Positions 36,771 to 47,853 of a stretch of 64,000 nucleotides of DNA are shown in pieces. The position numbers and the translations under genes were made by a program. The number at the start of each line of letters is the position of its first letter. Position 1 is the first letter of the stretch. The DNA comes from Castor canadensis (taxonomy: Eukaryota > Chordata > Mammalia > Rodentia > Castoridae), in contig NC_133397.1 of assembly GCF_047511655.1 (NCBI RefSeq), positions 17,323,501-17,387,500 on the forward strand, read 5' to 3'. The notes under the pieces are model-generated. The model was not told the DNA's origin, did not search any database, and saw nothing but the letters and a program-made list of their open reading frames with translations.

Positions 36771-38849
36771 ACCTACTCTCTTTCTAGTCCTTAAATTCAT
36801 TACTACTAAATGAAGAATTTTTTATTGGAAGAAAAATCATATTTCCCCTTTAACTAACTCATTTGGTAGATACAGTAAATGTGTAAATTCTGTGACCCTG
36901 CTGTGGAACAGTGTAAAGTCTTGTCAAGCTTTGTTTATAGTAATCTTAGGTAAATTTATCATGTTTTTGGTTTTCAGTCTCCACACTGCCTGCCCCAGTA
37001 TCTGTGCAGTAGAGAAGGAGCAGCTACAGACAGAGGAAAGATAGGGGTGGCGCTTAAAATTTCATCCAACTTCCTGCACACAGATGAGGGCAGTCTGAAA
37101 GGCTGGCAGTGCCAGATGCTAAGTGGAGGCTACAGTTGACTTCCCTGATGACTCCCTCACCCTGTTATGGCTCTGCCCCAATGCTGCTCATTTCCAGACA
37201 AGTCGAGTAGAAGAAGCCCCAACTGCTGCTCTATTGAGGGCGGGGCGGGACACAATTACAGAGGCCAGGAGTGCCTGTGCCTTTGGAAACTGCACTCATG
37301 AGCTCAGAAGGGGCAGTGATCTGGAGAGAAACTTGTCCACTGGGATGTGTCGCCAGTGCTCAGCTGTCAACCGTGAGGCTGTGGTTTGCTGAGTCCTAAT
37401 GATATGCAGGTGCGTGGCCCTTTTGTAGTGGCCAGTAGGAGGAAGCACAGATGTGCTGCAGAGCCCGAGTAGAGTGGATTTACAGCAGGGGGAATGCTAG
37501 GCCCTCTGTGAGGGAGGGAGACCTTGCAGGTGCACCCCCACCCCCGGCTGTAATAGACGCCCAGTCATGGGGTCACATTCCCATCCCAGGGAGGAGGAAT
37601 TTTCCCATAGACTTACCCAGCAAGCAAATCCACTCCTAAGTGGGGAGGTCAGCACAGACCCCTGTGCCAGAATGTTTGAGGAATGCAACACAAAATGAGA
37701 CTATCCCCAAGCAGTCTTGTGTATTGTTGCTGGAATTCTCACTTGGGATGCTGCACAGAGTTAGCGATCAACAAATAATAAGCCACATAATTGGTGGTTG
37801 CTAATATCCAGACTCCAGAAGTTTCTAACCATAGCAGAACAGAAGTAACAGTTATAGCCATAGCAGAGGAGGTGAATGGACCATGAGGTAGAGTGGCCTT
37901 GCTTTCTTGTAGTTCTCTGGTGCCAGGAAGCAAACAGTTGATGTTTTTGAATCTATCTGACTTCTGTGCCTAGCTCTGCTGGGAAAACACTTAACACAAA
38001 AGCAAGTGTCTCTGCCCAGCACTTCTACTGACATGTCCAATTTGAGGATGAAGGGTTCCTGAGATGTGAATCTTACCCACTGTGAGAATCTGCATTTCTT
38101 GAGAACTTGCCTGTTAGGTATGGTAGAAATTTAGATTATCTAGAATACGAATTTAGAAAATCAAATTTATACTATATTCTAGCAGCAGCTCCTATTCTCT
38201 AAGCCTTGCAAGTAAAGAGATGACTAAAACACAAATCCATCTTTTGGAACTCTCCGCTGGAGGATGGGAAGGAGTGCTAGTAGTGAGGGTAGGGAAGAGC
38301 ACCGGAAAAGGTGCTGTGTGTGCAGTGATGGCAAGTGCTTCAGCAGAGTGGACCCTGGGGAGGCAAGTTGAGAAGGAGGGATGGAAGGAGAAAGGAGAGA
38401 GAGCGGTGGGAGGCAGGAGCAGTTGGTAGTTTGGGCCATGTCTCAGGGGTGGGGTAGAGAATGGGCACGATTGAGCCTGGGGCACTAATTCCCAAGGTTT
38501 AAGAGCACAGCGCATGTTCAGAGAGCTAAGGAGGCGTTATCATGTCCTGTCCTGTGTGAAGTATCAGGTGATGGTCAGGGAAGCAAGGCAGAGGGACCTG
38601 GCCTGTGACTGCAGCCTCAGCAGACTTCCAGCATGTGATCTTCCTTCTCTCAGCAAACTGGCTGATACAGTGTTTGCCTCTGATAGCTGATTATAGCTTC
38701 CAGTCTTTTAAAATGATTCAACTATCTATTATTCCTCTGCCAATGGGGTGCTCACTGCCCTTTGAGTGACTCCCTTTTCCACCCCACCACCTTTGCTAGG
38801 TTTGCCCACTGTGGCCTCCAGGAGGCAGCATGATGCAGAGGACAGAAGG

Positions 38850-38945
38850 GGATGAGGCAATAGCTCTGAAGAGGTCTGCACTGGAATCCCAGCTCTGCCA
38901 CCCACCAGTTGTGAGACCCTGAGCAAGGTAATGGCCCCTCCATGG
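38850..38945 (-). repeat. MIR-like fragment
   Basis: 'ctggaatcccagctctgccacccaccagttgtgagaccctgagcaaggtaatg' is the conserved core of a MIR SINE. Confidence 0.7.
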
Positions 38946-39859
38946 TAAACTGTACAAGGGGCATAGTCAGAGCCTCCCAGGATTGGGAGGCCTGCAGGAG
39001 ACATTTTGATCATGCAGGAGATTCTTTACCTGTACTCACTTTCCTCTTATGCCAAACCCACCCAAGTTCTACCTGTCCTTCTGGGTCTAGAGGTAGACCC
39101 TTTTCCCTTTCTTTCCCCAGGAATTTTCTCTTTATAGAACCCTGGACCCTCTCCAGGTATCACATTCACTGACACTAGTCTTGCTATGGAGTTGCCTTCA
39201 GTCTGGTGGGAGAAGCCAGACCCATGTCCCACAGCCACTCCTCACCTGGATCAAGGTGATCACTGACCCACAGCTGCTTGGGGCACAGGCAGTAGTCTCA
39301 GCCCCTCAGGAAGCAAGGAAGACTCTCATAAAAGCCTTTCTGTCCTCACCACTCCTTCAGGAAAACTTTGCTTATAGCCTCGGAAATGTTTGTTCACAGA
39401 GAACACTTAGTCCCAGCCTCCAACCTCTCCTAAAGCCCGACCCCGAAGTGAAGGAATGCTTGTGTGTCCACACTCCTGCTTCCCTGCAGAAGGCCAGGAG
39501 TAGGAAAGATGCTTCATGCTTTCTAAGAGATCCTTTGGTCTTCGCATCTTCTCCTAGCCAGCTGTGTGAGAGCTGTGTGTGGGGAGGCTAAGTGGCCTGA
39601 GGCCAGAAAGCTAAGCCAGGTGAGCAAGTGTCACCCCTGCACAGGAGCCAGAAACACTGAGACTACAAGAATCGAGTTACAGGCTTGGTGACTGAGCCAG
39701 CCTGGGGCCCTCAACTGCATTGGAGAGACTAAAGGAAAAGTAAGTTTGCCATCCTTTCCTTTTAGGTATCATTCTACAGAGCATTGATCATAGGCCAGGC
39801 AAGCATATGTCTATGCTATACATATAACCTATTGTATTCTCCCCCAAACAAAAACCTGA

Positions 39860-39965
39860 TGTCATCTCAGCTTCAGAGTTGAGGAGCTGGGGGCTCAGAG
39901 AGGTGTGAAGCCTATGGAGCATCACAAACCTAATGAATGACAGATCTGGGATCTGAACCCTGGTG
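39860..39965 (+). repeat. MIR-like fragment
   Basis: 'gaggagctgggggctcagagaggtgtgaag' followed by 'aatgaatgacagatctgggatctgaaccctgg' is the opposite-strand MIR core. Confidence 0.65.
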
Positions 39966-40754
39966 TCCATTTACTGTCTAAAAGAAACTTACTTTTTGGG
40001 GTGTGGGGGAACCAAGAACAAAAGCCAAGAGACAGATGCAAGATTTTTTTTTTTAATAATTAAAATTTTTGTAAATTCCAAAATCATCTCAAAATTCCAA
40101 AAAATTTGCAAATACAGAGAACATTATTTTCCTGTGAACAACCTGAGAGTAAGCTGACATGTGCTTATGATATTAATTGTATTCTCAGTACAAATAAGGA
40201 TATTCTTTTTCTCTACAATACAACCACTGAAGTCAGAAAATTAACACAGGAGTCTTGCTCTCAGCTGTTCAAGTTGTACAAATTGTCCCAATAATTTATT
40301 TTCTAACAAAAACATTTAAACCATAGTTGTGTAAGGCTGTCATGCTTCTTCAGTCTCTTTAATCTGGCATTGTATTTGTTTTAATATAATGTATGCTATA
40401 GTTTAGAGGGTTGAGTGGAGGCACAGACAGAAAGGGTCCTGGCAGCTGTGGGCCTAGGCCACCAGAGCTGCTGAGTACGCCTCTGGAGCATCTCTTGTGG
40501 TCCACAGCTGACTAGAACCACTGTGGACATGGACTGAGGCTTCAAGTGATGCTTTTCACTCAACATTAGACAACTCTACAGGTTAAATCATGGACAAAGA
40601 CCATCCTATGGTTGACTGGAAAACACAGCAGAACTGTTTCTGAAAAATGTGTCTCACTCACTGTTTCATCAATTTTTGTCTTTTGTGTAATTTTTAATGA
40701 GAAAAATGAATTTATGCCTCTTGGAATCTGATTCTTAACTCTTTAAAAGAAGGA

Positions 40755-41181
40755 ATGAGCTGGGTGTGGTGGTTTGCATCTGTAATCCCAGCTATTCAGG
40801 AGGCAGAGATTGGGAGGATCAAGGTTTGAGGCCAGTCCAGGCAAAAAATTAGTGAGACCCCATCTCAACCAATATGCTGGGCTTGGTGGTGTGTCCCTGT
40901 GATCCCAGCCACATGAGAGGCATAGGAAGGAGGACTGCAGTCTGAGGCTGACCTTGGGCAAAAATGTGATACCCTACTTGAAAAATAACTAAAGCAATAT
41001 AGGGGTTGGGGGCATGTTTCCAGTAGTAGAGCACCTGCCTAACAAGCAGAAGGCCCTGAGTTCAAACTCCAGTACTGCACAAAACAAACAATGAGTAAAA
41101 CAAGCTAGTGCACGGCTCAAGTGGTAGAGCGCCTGATTAGCAAGCATGAAGTCCTGAGTTCAAAACCCAGTACTACCAAAA
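40755..41181 (+). repeat. Composite SINE: two B1-like units plus two ID-like units
   Basis: Four units lie in one orientation. A B1-like monomer ('gctgggtgtggtggtttgca...ccatctc') is at about 40755-40866, and a second monomer ('gctgggcttggtggtgtgtccctgtgatcccagc') is at about 40877-41000. Two tRNA-derived ID-type units follow, each ending 'ctgagttcaaa-c-ccagtact', at about 41003-41083 and 41104-41181, with an A-rich linker and tail. Confidence 0.8.
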
Positions 41182-41299
41182 CAAGTACAAAACCAAAACC
41201 AAAACCAAAATCAAAGCAAACAAGCAATGAGAAAGAGGCTTTTCCCTTTAATGGCTCAGTCTAAGTAGACAAATTGCTCATATTGTACCCTCTTTCCCA

Positions 41300-43027
41300 G
41301 ATGCACAGATAACAGGCCAGACGTGCTCTAAGTGCTGGTAAGACATTTATTTTGAAAACTCATTTGGTATTTAGATGAGGAACAGGAATTAAGGGTCAGT
41401 ATCTTTTTTAAGCTCTGTAAAAGGAAAATAAGATACAATGTCATACAAGCAGAGTCTGGAAACACAGAGTAAGGTAAAATAACTTCTAAAGGAACAGCTG
41501 TGGATGTTGCTCTTTATTGCAGTAGGTTTGATTTAACTCTACTTGTTATATGGTTGGTTTCATGCCATTGACCTCTCCTGTATGCAAGGCACTCAGAGGT
41601 GAGTCCTAGCTTCCAGCGTCAGTTTTGCAGAAGGCCTCCCCATGCAGATGCCAATAAGGTCATGTGTGCAACCCTGTGCCTGTGCTGTGTACCTGACAGC
41701 ACAGCACCAGAGCTAGTCTTTCATCAGAGGGCTTTCAGTTTTGAGAGGAAGGACATCTCATTGTCCTTAAAAGCATGCAAACACCATGAGTGCTTTCCTT
41801 CAGTAGAAAATGAAATGCTTCTGACTGATCGCCCACTGCCACTGCAGCCAGTGGGTCTATTGGCCCCTCAGGTCTCAGGATGGAATCAGTTTAGGGAAGG
41901 CAGCACTATTGTTAGTCCTCCCCTAGCCAGAGACACAATTCTTCTCTTCTAGGCCTCCATGTGTCCAGGGAAGGCAAATTCACATAATTTAACAGCTTAC
42001 TTTGGTTAATTAACAAAAATAATTCTGTTCCAACAAATAAAGTTAATACAAATGGAGAACCAATTTATGTTAATACTCAGCAATTTAAACACATTTTCAA
42101 ACTATTTACTAGGACATTTTCAGGAGAAAAGAACAGTCAACTATTATCATTAGCGGCTAGCACAGTACAGGGCTTGCTGCTGCCCTTCAATGGAGCTTTT
42201 CTGTAAGAATCACAGGAGGAGCAGCTGCAGGTTGGCCGGTAGAAATCTGATTCAGGAGAGCCCAGTGCCTCTCTCCCGGCTCTGAAGAAACCTGTAGGGA
42301 CCTGGCAGGTTAAGGCTCAGATCGGAGCCTGCTGACTGTCCTGAGTCAGGAGGTAGAGTTGGGATCCTTCAATTACACTCTGGTTAGTTGACCACAGTAA
42401 TATCTGGTGAACTTGATTCTTTGTCACATCTGGGAGATCATGATGTCATATGGATGACCTCAGCCAAGACCTGTGCAAAGTTAGTTTGGGCTAATTTTCA
42501 TCTTCTGTCCTTAGAGGAAACCCAAGTCCACTGCCAATATCTGCTACTGGAACAAAAGTGTGTCCTTGTCATGATCTCACACCCTTTACGTATCTGACTG
42601 TACACTGATTCACTGATCTCTTTTATGCTTTCTCATAGTAATTTCATGATTTCCTCTAGGAGAGTGTAGTTTATGCTACAAGGAAACTCAAATAAAATTA
42701 CCTACATTTTGTTTTTGTCTATGAGGATTCTGCTGACCAAAATACATTGTATGGTGCCACTGGACATCTTGTGCAAAAAGCAGTCCTCATTTAGATCACT
42801 ATGCTTCCTGACTCTAGGAAAATGTGTTGTAACCCTATGGAATGATTCATCAACTGTGTTCCTTCAGCATGTAGCATGGGGAGCTGGGAGCTGCATTTTT
42901 TAAGCCAAGAGGTTCTCACCTTTTCCTTTTTTAACATCAAACATCAAAATTAAACATTTTCTTACTATGAATAGCACATTTATTGCTCCACATACTGGCT
43001 ATAGGTGCTTGTTTCCTGTGTCAGTAT
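41300..43027 (-). other. LDAH: Probable LDAH 3'UTR
   Basis: This is sequence downstream of the LDAH stop on the minus strand. AATAAA signals on that strand occur at 42979-42974 (very close to the stop), 41518-41513 and 41351-41346, so alternative ends are possible. No interspersed repeat was obvious. The extent is an inference. Confidence 0.4.
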
Positions 43028-43219
43028 TTATATTTTGGACAGATTATCCTTTAGCCAGTCAGCAACCACGCCAGCCATTTCCTGGCCAAAACGGAGGATA
43101 AAAGCATGAGGTATTTTTTTCTCACAGAGTCGAATATCTCCTTCTGGAAAATCTTTTCTGATGTCTTCATAGTACTTTACTGGACACCAACGATCTGTTG
43201 TGCCATAGTAAAATGTCAG
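43028..43219 (-). CDS. LDAH: LDAH last coding exon (catalytic Asp and His)
   Basis: The exon encodes the final 63 residues of lipid droplet-associated hydrolase (C2orf43), equivalent to human residues 263-325. It starts LTFYYGTTDRWCP and continues KYYEDIRKDFPEGDIRLCEK, then IPHAFILRFGQEM, ending LSKI and TAA (43030-43028). The acceptor is TTTCAG at 43225-43220. The protein is an alpha/beta-hydrolase fold enzyme on lipid droplets, proposed to act on cholesteryl esters or otherwise to influence droplet lipid turnover. The Asp of TTD (human D271) and the His of IPHAF (human H300; codon at 43106-43108) are present. The residue after the Asp is Arg where I recall Pro in human. The same 63-residue exon length supports the call. 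Confidence 0.95.
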   Translation of the reverse strand: MTFYYGTTDRWCPVKYYEDIRKDFPEGDIRLCEKKIPHAFILRFGQEMAGVVADWLKDNLSKI

Positions 43220-43805
43220 CTGAAAGAAAAGAACATCCTGTTAGGAGACACTTTCTTTCTCCTTCTCACACAGATGTGACACCAGGTTCTGCAGTGCTTG
43301 TTCCTGTCCCTACCAGCCCATCCCGAGGCTCCTCAGAGTATGGCCCTCTGCAGTCAGCAGGCACTCACAGTCCATGGGAATGTCTTACAGGAGCTGATGA
43401 AAGAAATCCATGTAGGGAGATCTCTGTGTGGCAGAGCCTCTAACTAACTAAAGTAACTTACCAGCAAAGTCATGTGTACTGAGGTGGAATGAACACTGGA
43501 TACCTAATGACTCAATAGTTTTCATATAGCCATATGGGAGGCATAGGGGAAAGGTTCATTAAATGAGAAGAAAAATTGGACTGACTTGTGCTTTTCAATG
43601 TAGCAAATGAAATGTGACCAGTATTCTAGGAAAGTTTATGACATTTCTAAGAAAAGGATCCATGTAATAGGAAAGTAAGTTGAATTTAGCAAGGAGGTGT
43701 TGCAATCACACTTCAGGTGACATGACAGTAAGCAGGCTGAATGGAGAAAGAGCCTCCTTTAGACATTACTAAGATCTTTACAAGAGATTTAGCTACACCT
43801 GCATG

Positions 43806-43880
43806 TGATATATAGATACATATCTATATATCTATATGTCTCTAGATATATATATCTAGAGAGAGCGAGAGAGAGAAAAC
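43806..43880. repeat. AT-rich palindromic microsatellite
   Basis: TATA/TCTA-rich sequence contains a perfect 22-base palindrome at 43840-43861 (half-site CTCTAGATATA followed by its reverse complement). A GA-rich run continues to about 43878. Confidence 0.85.
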
Positions 43881-46544
43881 TAGGCTGTTGTGCTTTGCTA
43901 TAAAACTCCTATATACTATGTTTCTTTTTAAAAAAGCCAACAAAAGATAAATCTTACATTCAGAAGAGTACATACCGGTTAATTTCTACAAAAAAAGGAT
44001 TAATCTTAAGGACCTTATGACATGTGTTATCACTAAAGAAAGAAGTTATAATAAGCTCTAGGCCATAAGATGTCAGTAATAGCAACTTGTAGCATCCATA
44101 ATATACCAAATTTGCTCACTCACCTAAACACTTAATCACTTACTCATTAGTCTGTTTGGCAAACACTTATTGAGTACCTTCTCTGTACTAGGAACCTTGA
44201 AAGAGATAATAAGACACAGTCTCGGGGAGGGGAGAAAGGTGGCCTATTACACAAGGCAATTAGAGTGCAGACAAGGGGCAGCTGAGAGGAAACAGTAGGC
44301 AGAATCCATTCCCCTTCAGAGGTTTTTGCCTGGGTTGAATCTTCAAGCTGGGGAACTCACTGTGGGGGCAGACCAAGGAAGTCACAATCATGAAAGAGCA
44401 TGGAAATGCTGGGGCAATAGAAGGAACTGAGAATGGATGGAACGTTGGCTAGTGGAAGACACAGATCAGGTCACGATAGCCTTCCATGCACATGGAAGGC
44501 ACAAGAGTGCACTTTATTCTGATGTCCACAGAAGCCAACAATAGACTTTACACAATGAAATGACATGATTAGGAGTGTATGTTAGGAAAATTAATCTGTC
44601 TACAATGGGAAGAGAGATTGGAAGGGATCAAGTGCGGGGAAGAAGGTATGGGAAATAGGAGTTACTGCCAAGTGGATAGTTTTACTGTATTGATCATTAA
44701 ATCCGTGATCTGAATATGGGACTGGTGAGATTGCTCTTATAAAAACCCTGGCCTTTAATATAGTAATATTTCACTGAAAGTCAATATTAAGAGATAGTTA
44801 AAACCACTTTAGAGAGCAAAATAATGTAGTATTCCAGAAAGTCAGTCATTAACAACTAATCCTTGAGTAAGACTTATTCTGAATCACTTTAAAGAGATTT
44901 TTTCTGGTTGTCACTTGAGGTTCCAGTTCTGAATGCTGTAGAGGACCTTGACTTATTGATTTATCACTTAATTTATTCTTTTCATTGTCCTGTTTTTGTT
45001 CACTCCAACTATTTCCAGGTCCTCCAAAGCCCCTAAAACTGAAATTCATTTTGTCGTGGCTCTTAGCAGGGTAAGGATTACTTTTGCTTTTTGTAGAACA
45101 GGAGAGCCCAACAATTGCCTGGTTCTTCCTCCTGGTCTCAGCTCTTTCGACAGTTCTAAAGTAGCTCCTTCTGCAGCTCGAGAGCTGGAACCTCCCCATC
45201 AATGGTGACTATTCTGGCCAGTCATGAAAACATATGTGTCCCAGGATTAGGAGGAACTACCCTGTTTGTTTCCCCTTAAAAAGCTGCCACAACTACAAGC
45301 AACCTCATATATTAATCTCCTACCAACAGGGCTAAAAACCACTTCCTATACTGACTACCAGCGATCTATAACTGTGTTCAGGAAACGGCATATGATGCAG
45401 TCACTATGCACACATAGTGACTCAGCATTTCCCCAGAGCATGAACCAGTGTTGAGAAATCTAGAAGTCCAGACTTGGATTCATGACCCACTGGTCTATTG
45501 CTCTGGTGTAGTGTCTTCTCTTGTCTGAAGATACCTGGGCTCTGTGGAAGCTACTCTGGGGCCCTCCAAGCAGCACATGCTATAGAGGTGAGTTATGTGA
45601 AAACTATAATACTAAAGGAAGTTAGAGGAAAGCAAGGCAGAAAAGGCCTCCCCTCACCAAGTCACCTTGACAAGAACATCACTGTCTGTCTGCACTTGCA
45701 TTTCAAGGACAATATGAAGAACTTAACATTTCCTTGTGAGTGAAGGAATCATAACTTGAAGTGTTTCCCTTGGCACAGGGAAACAGCACTACTTCCCTCA
45801 CGCATGAAGTACAGACAGTTGAGCAGAGCTAATTAACATGGATTGTAGCGACCCTGTACCTTAGTGTATTGAGAGACAACCCATGTACTACTGATTATAG
45901 GGTGCACAGTGCCCAGGTCACATGGTAGGAACTTTAACAGACAGTGATGTCAGTGTTCAAGATATCATCAAAAGTGAGGATTCTAGATTTTCCCTTGTAC
46001 ACGTCATTTGAGTTGACTTCTCAATTCTTTATGACCAGTAACTGTCTATAGTAGGCTTCATTTGGTTATATCCCTAACTGGTGGTGGGGGTCAAGATTTT
46101 TTAATTTTGTTTTGATTTGTTTTAAAAGTTTTTCCTCAGGCTACATTCCCTGAAGGGCTTTTTATGAAAACCTTGGCTTCAAGTAAAACATGTGGCTATC
46201 TAATGCCTTACAACACTGGTTTCAGATACTTCCTGTTCTTTATAAATTAGAAATCACAGGCAATAGATCTGACCAGAGGATTCGGCACCTTATAACCCTA
46301 AATAGGAAAATGAAAAAGTATGGGGTGTGTGGAGATAGTGGTAGGGGATGGAGAACAGGTGAGGTAGAAAGGAAGATAGCTAACTGGACACCAAAACTAG
46401 TGGTTAGGTTTGTAAAAAATGAATTGTGATGAATCATTATGAACTGAAGAATGAAATATAGGAACTGAGAATGATGTGCCAGGTTTTGTGCTATGTACTT
46501 TTCACATATGTCATTGCATCCTTGCAACATTACTCTGAGGATGG

Positions 46545-46665
46545 TATTTTATCCCTGTATGGTATTTTACAGACAAGGAAACTGAGCCTTAGTGAAATAA
46601 ACTTGCTAAGTTCAAGCAATGAGTGAGTTGTAAAGCTGGGTTACAAATCCAAGAGCAACATCCCT
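46545..46665 (+). repeat. MIR-like fragment
   Basis: 'ttacagacaaggaaactgag' followed by 'agtgagttgtaaagctgggttacaaatcca' is a typical MIR core in forward orientation. Confidence 0.7.
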
Positions 46666-47839
46666 GATCAGTATTTTTGACTATATTACTTGTAACTATC
46701 AGTGGACTGACTAATGTTATAAAAACACAGACCTGAAGATTAGGGGGAGGGTCTTAAACTGGATATGATAACTAACAGAGTATGATAATCACTGAAAAGA
46801 ACAAACCCAACTACCTTTATTTAAAGCCATCTCGAAGTCTATGTGGTTCTATATAGATGCTATGTGTCTTGGAGGAGATAATTATGGTGAAAATACTGGA
46901 ATTAGTAACTAAGGATCTCAGCCTATCAAGAGGATGTTTATGTTCAAAGGTTTAAAAGAAAGTAAATTATTTCCTGAAGTTTATTTCTCTTTAGAACTTG
47001 TTTTCATATTCATGAGAGTTGATAAAAAGTATGTATTATTGAGAGGGCAATTTTTGTTTCCAAATTGTTGTCATGTTAAGTGACTCATTTTTCCATTAAA
47101 CACAAAATTAATTTACTAAGTTCTTCTAGGTTTTGATTTCCCAGGGCTGCCCTTTTGCTTCTCCTCTTGTGTTTTCTACAGGAAAGTGGAATTATAGTTA
47201 TAATAGTTTCTATGCTCATAGATGTATTTTCTTTTAACTTGTCCCTGGAAGTTGCTGCAGCATGTCCTCAGTTGTCTCTTCTCATGTGTTTTCCCCCCAC
47301 TTTTTTTTTTCCTATGAATAGGCACTTTTGGACAATAAATTGCCAATCCTGACAGATTCAAAGGAGTTCCACTAAAAATGACTCTGAACCTATCCCACAC
47401 CTGGTACTGTACTAAGTGGTTGAAATTCAGAAATGGCTTCTGCTCTAGAAAAAACTCTCAGGCCTGGGAGAACACAGGCCTGAACCAACTGGCTCTCAAA
47501 TAGGCAAGTGTGAGCATAGCTTTGCCCACACACAAAGAAGAAAACTGAGTTCTGCCCTGAGGGAGTCAGCAAAGCTTTGAATATATACTTTGAGCTGCTG
47601 GCTTTTATGCATTTTTAATAAAGTCTTTATTACTAACAGAACAAAGATAACAGTAAGAGACCATAGTATGATTTGGATAAAAACTAAAAAAAAAAAAAAA
47701 GACCATTTTAAACATCTTAATTATGGAAGCAGCCACACCCAAAAAATCTCTGAATTACTTTTCTCTATTCGATAGGCCAGTAGGACTGCAGGCATTACAG
47801 GAATGGTCAGTCTAATGAAATGAAAGTTTCTCACAGTTT

Positions 47840-47853
47840 AAGAAGTGTGTGTA
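47840..47853. repeat. Left target-site duplication of the L1 block
   Basis: AAGAAGTGTGTGTA immediately precedes (and overlaps by about two bases) the first L1 homology. It matches AAGAAATGTGTGTA at 51177-51190 with one mismatch. Confidence 0.6.

Larger units (their letters stand above)
35337..41300. other. Tail-to-tail interval between GDF7 and LDAH
   Basis: The interval holds antisense retroposon 3' ends (36300-36770), MIR-like fragments (38850-38945 and 39860-39965) and a composite SINE (40755-41181). A block at 35690-35775 ('gggaaatgagcattgtaatttgtaaagagtgctaattcattcc') resembles conserved non-coding DNA. No gene is supported. Confidence 0.55.

Noticed and set aside
41003-41181. tRNA-like segments
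   Set aside because: A and B box-like sequences occur, but they are parts of ID-type SINEs with A-rich tails and diverged bodies. No intact tRNA cloverleaf is evident.
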